From Dipteris shenzhenensis (Eukaryota > Polypodiophyta > Polypodiopsida > Gleicheniales), in the NCBI GenBank assembly GCA_047967505.1, contig CM106539.1: a DNA stretch of 64,000 nt, one strand, 5' to 3'. Shown here piece by piece: positions 34,301-48,900 of the stretch. The notes under the pieces are model-generated. The model was not told the origin of the DNA. It did no database searches and saw only the letters and a program-made list of their open reading frames with translations. Made by a program: the position numbers and the translations under genes. Positions within the stretch are counted from its first letter, which is position 1; each line of letters starts with the position of its first letter.

Positions 34301-37300
34301 TTCCCAAGAGACTCATTTTGACCATACGCTAGCTCCAGCCTATGCCACCCGCCTTTCCATTATGCTTTAAGGACCTTGATGGTATCCCACTTCTAGAGGG
34401 CAGAGCCGCAATTGTCACATGTTCCCTACATGGTGCTCATCCAATCTTTCCCTCATACCACAAGATCAACCCATCGACCACCAATAGGGTCGATCCGATG
34501 CAATAGCTGGTACGATGATGAGTGTAAGGCCTTGTACCATCAACTCACATTCGAGACTAAGCATTTCACCTTCCGACCACCATAGAGACAACACGAGAGT
34601 ATCATAACCTAGTCTCCGAACTTAGCACAGATCTTCAATCACGTTGTATGCCATGGTTTGGAGTACCACTGCTATCGTGCCAATACACAAAGAAAGGGAT
34701 CCCATGGACACTAGAAATTACCACACTCTCGTGATTGGTCACACATTGGCCAAGATTTATGGATCGGTACTAAAGAGAGAGATCAGCTCCTATACAAAGG
34801 CACAACGACACTGAGCTTTGGGACAGGCAAGGTTCTCGAGGCAACATTCTACTATTAAACACATCTTCACTCTACGAGACACCATCGAGGAGGCGAGATC
34901 GAGATCCTAGGTAGTCTATGCTTGCTTTGTCGACTTTCGGAAGACCTTTGACACAATCTCACATGATTAGGAGACTTTACTAAGTTGGAAGAGCAACAGC
35001 AGGAGTGCTAGAGGAAGAGGCATCAGGAGGAGTACCCCTGCAGAGGGACCACCAGTAGAGGCAACCACTGTAGCATTGGCTGGCCTCACATCAACCCCAG
35101 AAACAATATTCCACAAATGCTTTGCAACAAGAATATGTTTCATGAGATAAGGCCACATCGGATAGTTGGTGCCATCCAACTTATCATCTTCACGAAGAAC
35201 GCCAAATAGATCTTGATTGTTCCTAGCCATAGCAAATGTGATACCCTGAAAGAGACCTGAAAACCCAAAAGCCTCAAGGCTATCACTGCAAAAAGCTGGC
35301 TGTCCAAAACTGACAGCAAATATCTGCAAATTTCCAACCCAAAACAAAGGGCAAATGCAGATCTGACCCAAATGTGACTGTGTCAGGCAACGTTCACTAC
35401 AAAAACAGCAAATCTAGCAAAAGCCCCAAATTTTGCTGAAATTTTTGCAAATGTTGACCCAATGTATGCGAATCTAACTCAATGTCTTGCAGAAAAGACT
35501 CAATGTCTGAAAATATGACTCAATGTCCTGCAAATGTGACTCAATGTTCTCCAATCTGTCCCAATGTATTGCAATCAAAAGCGAAATTGCAGACCAAATC
35601 CCAAAATAGCCTCAAGGCTTGCAACTGCAAAATTAGGACTTGTCCACAAATTGTCTACAAAAGTGCACCTGTCCCAAAGTATGGACCTCAAAATGTAGGC
35701 TTTCCAAGCTGTTGAAATGGCTTGAGAAGATTTCAAATAGTAGAAGGAAGATAAGGAGAGCAAAAGCCCTCAAAAGCCCCAAATTTTGAGAGTACTCTAC
35801 AAATGATTTCACACGTGCAAAGGCTGTATCAAATCCCGGAGCAAGTACAGAGCGTATAATTGTAAGGATGCAGAGTACGCTGACTATACGAAATGTACGA
35901 TGAAGGTACGGAATCCAATGTACAGTTGTACGGATGCAAGGTGTACGGTTGTGCGGAGACATGTACTACGCTATACGGTGTACGGAATATGTACGACTGC
36001 AGAACGGGTACAAGTACGTGATTCCAATGTACGGTACATGTACAAAGTACAGAGACTGTACGAACCAGTTACAAGACCTTCCGTATGCCTGTACGGAAGA
36101 TGTACAGCGATACAGGCATGGAGCCCTACGGTGGCTCAGGTACGGACAAGTACGTAGTGCAGGTACGGAACATGTATTGTGTACGGAATCCAACATACAT
36201 TGGCGCATATACGTACGGAAGTAAGCTGTGAGTACGATCGTCCGTACCATACGACTGTACGGATGAAGGAGCGTTGGTACAACTCCGAAGCAGGAGATGA
36301 GTCTACCTCAGCTTTGATACCACTGTAGGATCGAATGAAAGAGAGAGTGCAGGTAGCAAAGAGTCGCACGAGTCTTAGCCGTCACGTCAACTAGGATAAT
36401 AGAAAAGAAAGAGTACAAAGTACTTGTACCTAGACCTAGGACTAAGTGTCCTAGGTGTCACATAGGACTAGGTGTCCTATGTGGCCTAAAAGGCACTAAC
36501 ACTACAAGTGCCTATATTTATGCCTAAAAGGCACATACCATGGCCTATAGGGCATCACTAGAACCACCAGGAGATGGCCTACACTATAAAGGCTCAAATG
36601 CAAAATATCAAGTACATACCAAACAGTTGTACTACCTGTGTGTTTGCTATGAAAGCAAACCATGTACCTCATCGAGGCACCTAGCAAGAGCCTAAATAAT
36701 CCTGTACTGTCCCCTTCTGAAGTACGACATCCATCTGACCATGAGACCCCAGGGCCCTCCATGGAATCCACCCTCGTGTCAGTGTCGACACCCACACATC
36801 TGGAAGGTACCAAGTGCTCCATGCTGTCCTTCACCTTCACAAAGGCATCTGACTCCTCGTCAACCCACTCTCTATGTCAGACATCCTCACTGTGATTTCT
36901 TGGCCAACATATCTGACCTCGGTAACACTCGGTGATGTCACCAAGAACAACTCTTTGATTACCACATTTGCTTTGGCCTCTCCCTCTGAATCTGAGTCGG
37001 ACTCCTTTTTGTTTTTTCGATCTGCCTTTTTCTTTCTGCAATCCTTTGCAAAATGTCCTGGCGTGATAGTATCACAATAGAAGCACTTCTTCTTCTGCTT
37101 CCTCTTCGAAGTCTCCTCATCGTCAGAGTCGTCTTTCTTCGACTTGCCACCATTAGGCTTGCCCTTTCCTTTGCCAATGTAATCCTTCGCCAGCATCGCC
37201 TTGTTGTATTTGTCGTCGTTGTAGAGCTTCTCCTGAGCTTCCTCCTGTAGCAGTAATGGATCCAACTCCTCAAACGTCAGAGGTTTGGTCCTCTGTCCTG

Positions 37301-40300
37301 CTGTCGCGGTCGTAACAAAGCTCTTAAAATTCCGAAGTAGTCTCCTCAGTACCATCAAGGCCAAATGGCATGAGTCTGTCTTCTAACCAATTGCTGCCAG
37401 CTGATCCCTCACCACCTTGACCTTCGTCAAGTGCTATGTACCATATCTCCTCCTTCCATATCAAGATTGTAGAGTTGATGTTGAAGAAGCAAAATCCGGG
37501 AGATGTTGTCCGTCTCGTATAGATCCTTCAAAGTGACCCACGCCTCTACTGACGTCTCGGCCATCTGGATATATGGAAGAACAGAGTCTGCCGTAGAATG
37601 CCAAGGCATGGGCATCTCTGTCTTCCCAGGCTTCGAGCTCCTCTCTGTCGTCTGTCATGAATATCTTCCCTTGCCTATCCACTATGTCCTCCGGCTTCGC
37701 CTCCACTCCCGTTGTCAGTTTCCATAGCTTCCGAGCCACTAAATGACTCCGGATCCTCACTTTCCAGATCGGGTAGTTGGTCCCGTCCAGTTTCCCAGAC
37801 TCTCCGAAGTTAGGGATAGTGAATGAGAGAAAATTGGGAGGAGGAGGAAGGGAGAGCAGGGGCTGAAGAGGCTATAGAGGTCGACATCTCTGCTATTTAT
37901 ACCACACAGCAAAGTCAACCAAACTCAATTTTCAGTAGACCAGAACTCTGAACGCACCTGACTGAACTTGAGTCACCCTCCTCCTCGCAAGGGCACAATC
38001 CTCCAGTGGTGAAAGTCGATTCCCAAGAGCATCTGAATCAGGGTCGTCCTTCAGCAAGGTCCCTGCCTTCAGGCTCCCACACCTATGAGCCTCCTACTTG
38101 GGCTCTGATACCATGTTAGAAATTACCCAACCGAGGGTATGCACAGCAAAAGATTGATAGAATAGCCCAAGAGCTCACACAGTGTGGTGTGGGGTGTGGA
38201 ATCACAAACTTCTTTAACTTATGTGCATAGCATAGGTGTGCAGACTCATCAATAGACAATGAACCAGCCAGATAGAGAAACCACCAAAATAATATATTTC
38301 CGTCCAAAGCTATGGACACAATACAAAAGAGATAGATCCAAAGTCCCACTAATGGTGTGGTCCTCTGATCTTACCACAAGGTACTTCTCCTATCTGCTAG
38401 CTATCTCTAGACTCGAGCCCGCGTGCTCCACCTCGAGCGTTTGTAGACTCTGTCCAGAATGGTTCTCTCTACCTTGCTGCCTGTAGATCAGCCTAGGTAG
38501 GCAGCATTTACTAGCTCAGTCTGCAGCCCTCTTTAGGTCTCCTTCACCTCCTCAGAAAAGGCCCAAGGAAGCCCTGTCTGCTGCTCCTGTCTGCTGTAAA
38601 TCTGCTGCTCCAGAGAATGAGATATGAGGGCACAAAGGCCCTCCTTATATAGGGCACAAGGCCCTCCAGAACCAACCGACCAGCCAGCCCTAATTGGGCC
38701 GACTGGCTGGTCTGTAGCAGCCCTAACCAACCGACCAGATGGTTGGCTGGTTGGCTGCCTATCCAGCCCTTTGTTCCATGCAGGGCCCGGCCCCTTTGGA
38801 TTGCTTACCCCGCCACCTGCCAGCCCTGTTTGCAGGCCATAGACCTGCCCAATACCTGCTGCAACAGTGCGACTCCATGCTGCTACTCATCCGCCTCTGC
38901 TCAGCCCTTGTCCGGACCCTGGCGCACCCTGCACACCTTCCGTACACTGCCCTGCAGCAGCCCGTACACGTTGGTCCCTATTCGATTGAGATGTGGCAAC
39001 ACAGAGTGACCCTATTGAGACAAATCAGACAGCAAGAGGTGATAGTACCACAGGGGAGAGAGAGAGAGAGAGAGAGAGAGATCGGCCACAGCAACATGTC
39101 AGATCTCTACGCATTTGAGTCAGCCCCAAAACACAGTGCAGTGAAGGAGGAGTTAGTTGACATGAGGGCATACGATCACCAATCAAGAAAATCCACTGAG
39201 CTCTAGAGGGAATGCTCACTTCGTGTCCAACAACCAAGGGAAAAAACGAATGTGAAACTGAAATGCAAGCACCTCCTATAGTGCCCAAGGTAGGTGACCA
39301 AAAAGTATGACCCGAAAGAAGTTTGCCTATGACTTGGCACAATCTCTGGCATCCAGTTTGATAAAAAGAATATCAATAGCATCCCCAATAACACCTAGAT
39401 GTAGCTGATTTTGAATCAGCTGCCTACAACGACGATGTGGCACATCGCCTAGACCCTGTATATTCCAGCTAAAGATTCTCATCGGTGCAAGGTAGTCGAG
39501 TAAAATACCATACCCAACCTGGTAGCTGAAACAAACCTCTCCTAAGTAGTATCCCTCCTGCTGAGGGGAGGAAAATCCACTAGCGGAGGGGAATGCCCCA
39601 TCGATAGGGATTCCCAAGACAGCATTCGCAAAGGTGGAGGGAACAAACTCCTCGATGTTCACCAAATCTGTCAGTACAGAGAATGAGTTTCTGTGAATTA
39701 AGCTTGGCTGAGGAGTACGAAGAATGCCTACACTCGACGATGGTGAAGGTAAGGGGCAACCCTCTTGCATCCCTCAAGTGTACCATCGACTCTTATCTTC
39801 CATTGGAGCCTCTTTCGGGTTGGCCACCGAGATCCCCCCTCTCCCTAGGATGCCTTCTTCAGCAGTAGAGGCAGTCGGGTCAGACGGGGTACCGCATGTT
39901 AGGGTCATTGTCTCTAACCCTCACATCAAGATGACCACACCATGCTCCAGCGTCCAGATGGCTCATTCTTCAAGCAAAGAGTCGAGATCGCTGGGAGACA
40001 GGATCAGTGTAGGGTTTGCACGACCCCTGGGCACTTTGCTAGAGATTGCCCAAGAAATTAAAAAAAAGAAAAGGCCTAAAAGGTCCATGGGTGTAGCGCC
40101 TCATAACACCACCTCGGTTGGACCTACTTCACGAGACCTTCCACCTCTCGCCCCGAACCGTCAGCTATACAGCCTCTCGTCCTAGACCTTCTTCTACAAC
40201 ATGAAAAGGACCATCATCACATCTTGTTCCAGTCGTCCCCAGTTGGGTGCCCATCAGAGTTGTTGAACCAGTTCCACCTCAGGAGGCAATTGATGGCCCC

Positions 40301-42918
40301 CTCGACCCTCCCTTATAGGCAAGAGATATTCTTGTCCTAGTTCCTTGTGCTGATGAGGTTGTTTATGTCCCTTCAGTTGTTCATGTAAAGGAGCTTCCAT
40401 CTATGAAGAAAATCATTGCCAAAACCCGTGCCATACTCCAGGCTAATGCTCTTCTTATGGCCGAGCTCCATCAGCAGCCCCCTTTCTCTTTTGCTTCTCT
40501 CTCTTCACCTCTTGACAGAGGCAAGGGGATTATTTCTTCTACTCCACCATCCGCAGGGATCCTCTGCACACCTGCGCCAGAAGCATCATTCACGAATTCT
40601 TTTGCAGCTCTGGCAAACATGGCAGAGTTTGAGTTAGAGTTGGTATCCTCTACCTTTGGGGAGCAGGTTGTTCAGATCATCGTGGATAGAGCTACCCCTT
40701 CTGCAGGTGTAGGAGTGTTTGCCCCAGTTGACTTTTCTCCTCTTGATATGAGGAAATTTTCCCAGGAGAGGGATATCTTCGCTACCAAGTCGGGTAAGAT
40801 TTTTCATCCGGCCTCTTCCTCTCGCCGATGAGGATTGTCCGTTGGAACGTTCAGGGCCCCAAAGGTGTACCTCACCACCACCGTTGAGAGACCCTTGTCG
40901 TTGATGTTCAGTCGGGAGGTAGACTTCTTAGATCTTCAGATGATATTCTTTTGGAGGTTACCTTCCGGCCTGTTAGGATTGCAAGTTACATGGAGTAGGG
41001 CAAGGAAGTGGTATCTTGATCCTGACCCTGTTCTCCTGGCACTTGGGTCTTGGAGACTCTGGTTATATGGTGGTTCCCCCATTAGGTTCTTGCAGTGGGA
41101 CCCAAGGGAGTGGGAATGGATTGATGAAGGGCACCAAGAGAAGAGCATCCCCTTCTTTCGTTACACAGTCACAAATGCCAGGAGATTTCAGCTTAGCAGT
41201 AGAGGTTCGAGGCCCTCGAGAGCTCCTCATTGGGATAGTTTTCAGATTTCTGCAGAGGTGCAGAAAAAATTTTGGAGGCTTTGGAAATCCCTCGGGAATA
41301 GAAAAATCACTCTCTTCTTTTGGCTTTATATGCATGGAGGGATTGCAGTGAAACCTGTGGAGATCCAGGTTCGGGGCTGACCCTACTTGTCCTCGATGCC
41401 ACGCAGCAATTGAGTCAGTTCAGCATTGCCTCTACTCCAGATGGGCATGCTCCCCCCTTTTCAATACAGCATGGACACATCCCCCAAGTCGATCCGGCGA
41501 GATGAGATCAACCGTATCATACGGTTAGATCTCCTTCAACTCCATACGTCTCGGACTTGGGGGGGAGACCAGGAGCTCCCCAGCAAGTCCAGGTTCTACT
41601 GCAACCACTTCCTGAGAGTATCGAAGGAGGGATTCATTATCAGACCCCAGTAGAGGACAAAGGAGTCTCGCATGCACTGAGGATTGCCATTGGATAGATC
41701 CGTGTGACGTGTCTCATCTCATCAGCAAGGATCGAGACGGGGAGAGCAGCAGGCATACCCACGGAGTAGCAGCAATGTATGCTTTGCACACTAGGAGTGA
41801 ATGAGACAAAGGAGCATTTCCTACATGTCTGCCCAACCTATTATGAGATCAGGGGACGATACCATTGCCTCTACCAGGAGGGGAATGGCTTCGGTCCACT
41901 CTCACAATTGATCCACTTCCGAGATCAGGTGGTCTGCATTGGGCTCTCTCTACTTGACATGCGCCGACACAAGGAGACCCTACTACAATAGATTTAGAGA
42001 GCAGTAGGAGGCGATCAGACCACAAGACAGAGAGTCTGACACAGCATAGCGTCACGACACAGACTTCTATGCATTTGAGTCAGCTCCAGGACACATCGGG
42101 ATGAAAGTGGAGGAGATAGCTGACATGCGGGCATCTTGGATTACGAATAGAGGGATGCAGAGACCACCTACAACACGGAGATTGACCAGAGCACACTCTA
42201 TTGAGGTCCATTCTATCACAGCTTTCCTCAAGGGAGACCACCCGAGGCGAGGGGTTACCCTTAACATAGCCCAGCGGGTTCAGAGATCGAGGAGACCACG
42301 TCCCTTTCCGCCACCACAGCATGGCACAGCCCAACAGACACAGATCCGAGACATTTTCACTGCTCACAAGAGAAAGCTAGGCTTTGGCTTCTGAGCCTGA
42401 GTCTTAGATCTCAGACCTCAACATGCTACAACTCTCAGCCAGTCTCTGGATTATATCTGATTTTGTTCGAGCTATTGAGCTCTGTAGAGTTATCAGGTTA
42501 TCAACTTATCAGCTTATCAGCTTATCAATTTTATAGAATGCATATCCATAGTTGTTATCCATGTCACAACTAAGTATAACAATATTCACAATTAACCGAT
42601 GTTATGTCTAGTGTACATCTGCCAAATACATATCAAGGGTTTGCTACAACCCGTCGACTAGTGGCCATGGGTAATTTATACCACTAGTCCTTTGATCAGT
42701 TAGTCACTTTGCTTTTGCAGGAAGAGCAAGGTCGTGCTAATAGGCAAGCTACTATTCCTGATCATGCATTTGTTTCACAGCAGACAAGAAAAGGCAAGGC
42801 TTCCAAGCCTATGGGCAAGCCTAAAGGGCCTTAGCCCACTCTTTGCTCTAGCCCACTGGGGCTTGTATGAGATATCCTTTTGGTGTACTTTGTACCTTGT
42901 CCTCTCTCTCTCTACCTT

Positions 42919-42972
<54 letters not shown>

Positions 42973-45900
42973 CTCCCTACACACCACGCTCCTGCTCCAT
43001 GCTCACCACGCTCCTTGCTTGCCACACTACTCGCCACCCCCACCGCTGCTTCCTGCTCGCCTCACCTAGCTTGCCATCGCCACACCTTGCTTGCAGCCTG
43101 ACCCATTACGTAGCCCACCACGCATGCTGCTCCCTCCTCGCTACCCCCGCTACTCTGCTCACCGTTACTCCCCACCGGGACACACTGCTATTGCTACCCT
43201 CTCCAACAAGCCTAGGGCCTATCTCCTCACGTAGCCCAACTCCAGCATGCCCAACGCAACCTAGTCCATCGCTTCAAGCCGCCATGCTCCTTTAACAATG
43301 TCGCTCGGGCTCCATCAACGCCGCACTGCTACACGAGACTATATGAGAGGCCACTAGGCGCCACGATGACTTGTCATTTCAGGGGGCTGCTCCATCAACG
43401 ATGCCTTGCCCACAAGCCTGTATAGGACACCACGTGTCATGACAACCTACACGAGGTCACTACAGAGGAACACAGCCCATATGAGACAATACATGATGAT
43501 ATCATAGAGCTCTCCAGGCAGAGTGATATCCTTCTTCTTGGTGACTTCAATGCACACAGGAAAGATAGACAAGTAGGCTTGCTGGATTTTACAGCTGATC
43601 TCTCATAGTGCCAGAGCTAGATGTAGTAGAGCTCGGGATAGTGAGACACTCAACAGACACAGCACCAGTGAAGCATACAGGCGACACCTACTTGAGTTAG
43701 GGGCAGCTCATGATTTGATCATATATAATGGCCTCCAAAGATGGCCACTATCTGGCGGGCTCACTTGCTTCTCACATGGCGGGGGATCGAGCACAGTGGA
43801 CTACCTAGTGGGTCCCTTAACCTTCACCTCATGGATACATGACTTTATTGTGCCACCCTCCCACTCGGTGCTGACCACTCATACCTAGCCTTTCATCTAT
43901 CCACTACTATGCCACTTACAGAGAGCCCATCCCACATCCACTCAGGAGTCAGGTCCACGTCCACTTTGACCCTGCCCTTGACCTTGTCTATGTGAACCAC
44001 TTAGCCCAAAAGCTCCCGGCCTCACTACTTGGAGATGATGGAAACCTCGCACATGCCTCGGACACCCTTGTCTCAGTAGTACAGGATGCCGCCATCAGGT
44101 CCTTCTCCACAACTCGATCTACACATGCCCCAGCCGGGAAGATGCCCCAAAACCCTTGGTATGATGACGAAGGCAAAGAGATGAGAGCTTACCTCACACG
44201 TGAGCAAGCCCTAGGCCGTCTAATGTCACCTAAGGCGCAGCGGATCTCCCGACGACTAACACATCGTAAGAGGCAGGCTTTCTTCACACATAGGATGGAA
44301 GAGGTGATCAAATCACTCCGCAGGGAAGACCCTACCATTGGATGGGGGCTTCTATCGGAGGGGAAGTCGCCTATTCCCATCACAGATCAAAGGCTTTGGC
44401 ACACATATGCATGCTCTCTCTATGACGTCCCGAAGCAAGCACCACCAGACATGTGCTCTATGCCTAGACCTGCTACTTGTCATTTGTTCACTGCACAGAA
44501 CCTACGGGGTGCACTCTTTCGGCTTCACAACCGGAGAGCACAAGACCATGAGGGGCTACGGACTGAGAATTTCGCACACCCAAAATCAGTTTGGCAATAT
44601 GAGACTAACATATTTAGACATAGTGAAATGGGAAATAACACACAAATCCCTAAAATTTGCTCATAATTTTGCAAATTTGTTTTTCAAATATGTTAAAGTT
44701 TTGATACATCAAGTCATGGAATCTATTTGGGTGCATTTGAGAAAAGGTTTGTTGCAAAACAAATTGTTGTGCCAAAGGATGTTAAAACAACACCAACATC
44801 AAGCAAATACTTAAATCGGGGATAGGGTATAGGGACTTTGAGAACCTTCGCACATCGTCCGACCATAAAGAGAAGTTGTATAAAGAGGCCTTTGCTATGA
44901 TGCAACAATTAGGTCCTCCTACTTTCTTTGTTACTTTTTCATGTGCCGAGAGGATGTGGAAACATTTGGTTTCTACCCTAAAAACAACATACAATACAGA
45001 TAGCACAGTGGCCTTGGGACCACAAGCAGAGATGGGATGTCAAACAATAGGAGAGGAAAAACCCTATGCTATGCGGACGATACTACACTCAAAAGCTACA
45101 AAATATGCTATCACTACTTCTGAAGTTCGGACAGAAGGTCCTGAGTCCGATCCTAGCACAGATGTTCAACCATGCGGTATGCCAAGGCTTCCCACCTCCT
45201 TGGGACACTACCATCATTGTACCGATATACAAAGCAGGTGATCCCATGCACACTGGGAACTACCGTACCCTCGTGATTGGCAATACCTCGGCCAAGATCT
45301 ATGGTTCAGTTTTATAGAGAGAGATCGATGGCCACATAGAGGGCCTTTAGGTCAGGCAAGTTTTCGGAGACAGCACTCCACCCTAGACCACATCTTCACC
45401 CTGAGGGCTATCATTGAGGAGGCGAGGTCGAAGTCAACGCTTGCTTTGTAGACTTTCGAAAAGCCTTCAACACTATCCCAAGATCCCGCATGATAAGGAG
45501 GCTACAAGAGATGCAGATTCCAAAGATCTTGATTTGGGGGGTGATGAGTCTGTACGAGTCCGTTAGAGGGAGAGTCTATGCCCCAGAAGGCCTATTAGAT
45601 TGGGTTGAAAGCACAATCAAGGTGAAGCAAGGATGCCCCCTTTCACCGACCCTTTTCGGACTCTACATTGATGAGATCACATCCTTCATATCTTGGTGCA
45701 GAGACGAGACACACGAGGAGAGAGCAAGCACAAAAAGAAAAATGATTGATAGATTAGATGTAACTAAAGTCACATCATATACATGGATAGGGTTGTGCTT
45801 GCTAAGCACACCCTGCAGGTCACATGGAAGTGTGCCTGCCAAGGTGTCACCCTACACTCCCAACACCTATTTGTTGGTGCAGAGACGAGACACACGAGGA

Positions 45901-48900
45901 GAGAGCAAGCACAAAAAGCAAAATGATTAATAGATTAGATGTGACTAAAGTCACATCATATACATGGATAGGGTTGTGCTTGCTAAGCACACCCTGCACG
46001 TCACATGGAAGTGTGCCTGCCAAGCTCAGGGGAAAAAACCTCCACTAGTTGGAGTAAAAAATGCCCCGGGCCTACACCTAAGGTGTCACCCTACACTCCC
46101 AACACATAGGTGCTAACAAACCCCCCTGGAGTGAAGTGGTCACAGTGTACAAGGCAAATGTGATATCAATCACCAAAAGGAAGTAAGTTCAGAAGCTTGC
46201 GAAAGCCTTCGAACTTCTCACGAGACAATGCTTTGGTGAATATATCCGCCGCATTGTCATGTGTAGGCACATAGATCATGCTGATTTCTGAGGCAGACAA
46301 TCTCTCTCTGACATAATGATAATGAACCTCAATATGCTTTGTGCGAGCATGGAAGACGAGATTCTTCGCAAATGCCAAAGCACTCTGACTGTCTGTAAAA
46401 ATAGAGGTAGCACACTCCTGTCTCATACCCAAATCAGCAAATAATCGCCTGAGCCAAGCACACTCAGCGGTGGTTGTGAAAGCTGCCCTGTATTCAGCTT
46501 CACAACTGGAAGTGGCCACGGAGGGTTGCTTCTTACTCAACCAAGAGATGCATGACTGCCCAAAGTAGAAGCAAAAACCTGAAGTGGACACTCTTGTGTC
46601 AAAGCATCCTGCCCAATCGGAGTCACAGAAAGCATGCAGCTGTGGATCAGCCCCCTTGGGAACAGAATAAACCAAGGTGCATAGTACCGTGCAAATAGCG
46701 GAACACCCGCTTAACAGCCTGCCAATGCTTGGTTCCTGGGCAATGCATGAATCTACTCAATAAGGAGACCCCAAACTGAATATCTGGCCGTGTGTTGCAT
46801 AAATAAATCAAACAGCCCACAGCCTGCTGGTACAATGTCTGATCAAAGGCATCTCCGGAATCTTCAATGCTGAATTTCATGCCAGGCTCCACAGGAGTTG
46901 CAACTGGCTTGCAATCCTGGAAAGAGAACCGCTGAAGCAACTTCTGGATGTATTTAGTTTGTTTCAGAACAATACCATCATCCCACTGTATAAACTGAAT
47001 GCCCAAATAAAAATGCAAAGGGCCCTGATCACTCATCTCAAATGAGGAATGTAATTCAGCCTTGAAGGCTGCAATATCTTGCTCTTTGGGGCCTATGAGC
47101 AGCATGTCATCAACATATAAAACAATGACCAAAAAAATATCATATGTCCTCTTAACATAGAGGGTACTCTCAGTTGGACTGTTGCTGAATCCCTGGGCAA
47201 CCAAATATGTGTGTATCTTCTCATACCAAGCTCTAGGTGCCTGCTTAAGGCCATACAGAGCTTTGTGAAGCCTGCACACCAAGTGTTCCTGTCCATCCTG
47301 CACAAATCCACGAGGCTGTGTAACATAAACCTCCTCATGCAAGTCTCCATGTAGGAATGCTGTTTTGATGTCCAACTGATGTACTTGCCATCCATGATGG
47401 GCTGCCATGGCAATCATGCATCTGATAGTGGTCATGCGAGAGGTAGGGGCAAAGGTTTCATCAAAATCAATACCCTTTTACTGAGCATACCCTTTCGCAA
47501 CGAGTCTTGCTTTGAAGCGGTCTACTAAACCATCAGCCTTCCGCTTAATCTTGTAAACCCACTTAGTACCAATGGCCTTTTTGCCTGGAGGCAATTCAGC
47601 CAAGTGCCATGTTTCATTTTGCATGATAGAATCATATTCTGAATGCATGGCTGCCATCCAATTACTGTCCTCTGCAGCATCCTCAAATGTCAGAGGTTCT
47701 TCATCACTGCATGTGCTCTGAAAGGCATAATCAGTAAATAACCCAGATGCATGATGAGATTTTGCACGAGTCCTCGCAAATAAAGGAGTATGTAACCTGC
47801 TGTCCCGTAATGTTTCAATCAGCCACCTGGGCACCCGTTTGGATGACTGAATGGCTGTCCTTTCCTCATCAACTGCTTGGTCAATATTTGCCTCATTTAT
47901 AGGCATATGTGGTTCAGCCACAATAGGCTGATTAGGTGCTGTACCGGCCTGCGTAACAGCATGGGGAATCAAACTGGAATGTTCTGAAAATGAGGGACCT
48001 TCAGTTGTCATGGGCAGCATTTGTTCAAACACATCCCTGGAGTAGACATCAGGCTGTTTTTGACAGGACAGCAATGGCTGAGTGGAATCCTCAGCAAAAA
48101 TGACATCTCTGCTTGTAATAACCCTCCTGCTGGAGGGATGATACAGCCGATACCCTTTGCTTTCAACACTGTACCCCACGAAAATGCATTTGAGAGCCTT
48201 ATCATCAAGTTTAGTACGATATTGCTATGGCACATGTGCATAGGCCAAGCAACCAAATACTCTGAGATGAGCAACAGAAGGCTTTCTACCATGCCATGCC
48301 TCATACGGGGTGAGATTATGCAAGGCCTTTGTGGGACATAATTTGCACACATGAGAGCTTCCATACAGGTTGGGCAAACCTTTGCCTTTGAGCATACATC
48401 TACCCATCTCCATTTCCGACCTGTTTTTCCTTTCAGCCAGCCCATTTTGCTCTGGGGTGTATGGAGTGGTACACTGATGGATGATGCCTCTCTCTACAAG
48501 ATATGCATGAAATTCCTTGGACATGTATTCCCCCCCTCGATCAGTGCGAAGTGTCCCCACTTTTTCTGAGGCATAATTCTCAGCCTGAGTAATAAAATGT
48601 CTGAATTTTGTAAACACCTCTGACTTCTCCTTCAATGGGTAGAGCCACGTGAAACGAGAGAAATCATCAATGAAAGTGACAAAATACAGATATCCCCCAA
48701 TAGATGGAGTCCTCATAGGACCACAAACATCACTGTGTATAAGCTGTAATCTCCGGACAGCTCTGACAGTCCCATCTTTGGGAATCGGTGTGCAATGCAT
48801 CTTCCCCAAGATACATCCCTCGCATACATGGCGAGTTGGAGTATGTATGTGTGGCATCTCGGACACCATTTCATGGCTGTGTAAACGTAGCAAACTTCTG

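Larger units (their letters stand above)
34977..36583 (-). mobile_element. 5' part of a copia element (LTR, leader, gag start)
   Basis: The minus strand runs LTR (36583-36324), primer-binding site (36322-36311), a 1.08-kb leader and gag (from 35230), then is cut off at about 34977 by LINE A. It lacks the rest of gag, pol and the 3' LTR. Confidence 0.75.
36584..39001 (-). mobile_element. Second truncated copia element (LTR, short leader, gag)
   Basis: The minus strand runs a long LTR (39001-38114), a primer-binding site (38113-38102), a leader of about 215 bp, and gag from 37887 to about 36840. No pol follows; the element runs into the LTR of the neighbouring copia element. Confidence 0.7.

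Noticed and set aside
38533-38947. Short overlapping frames rich in Pro, Gly and Arg on both strands
   Set aside because: They lie in the GC-rich LTR of a copia element and have no family resemblance.
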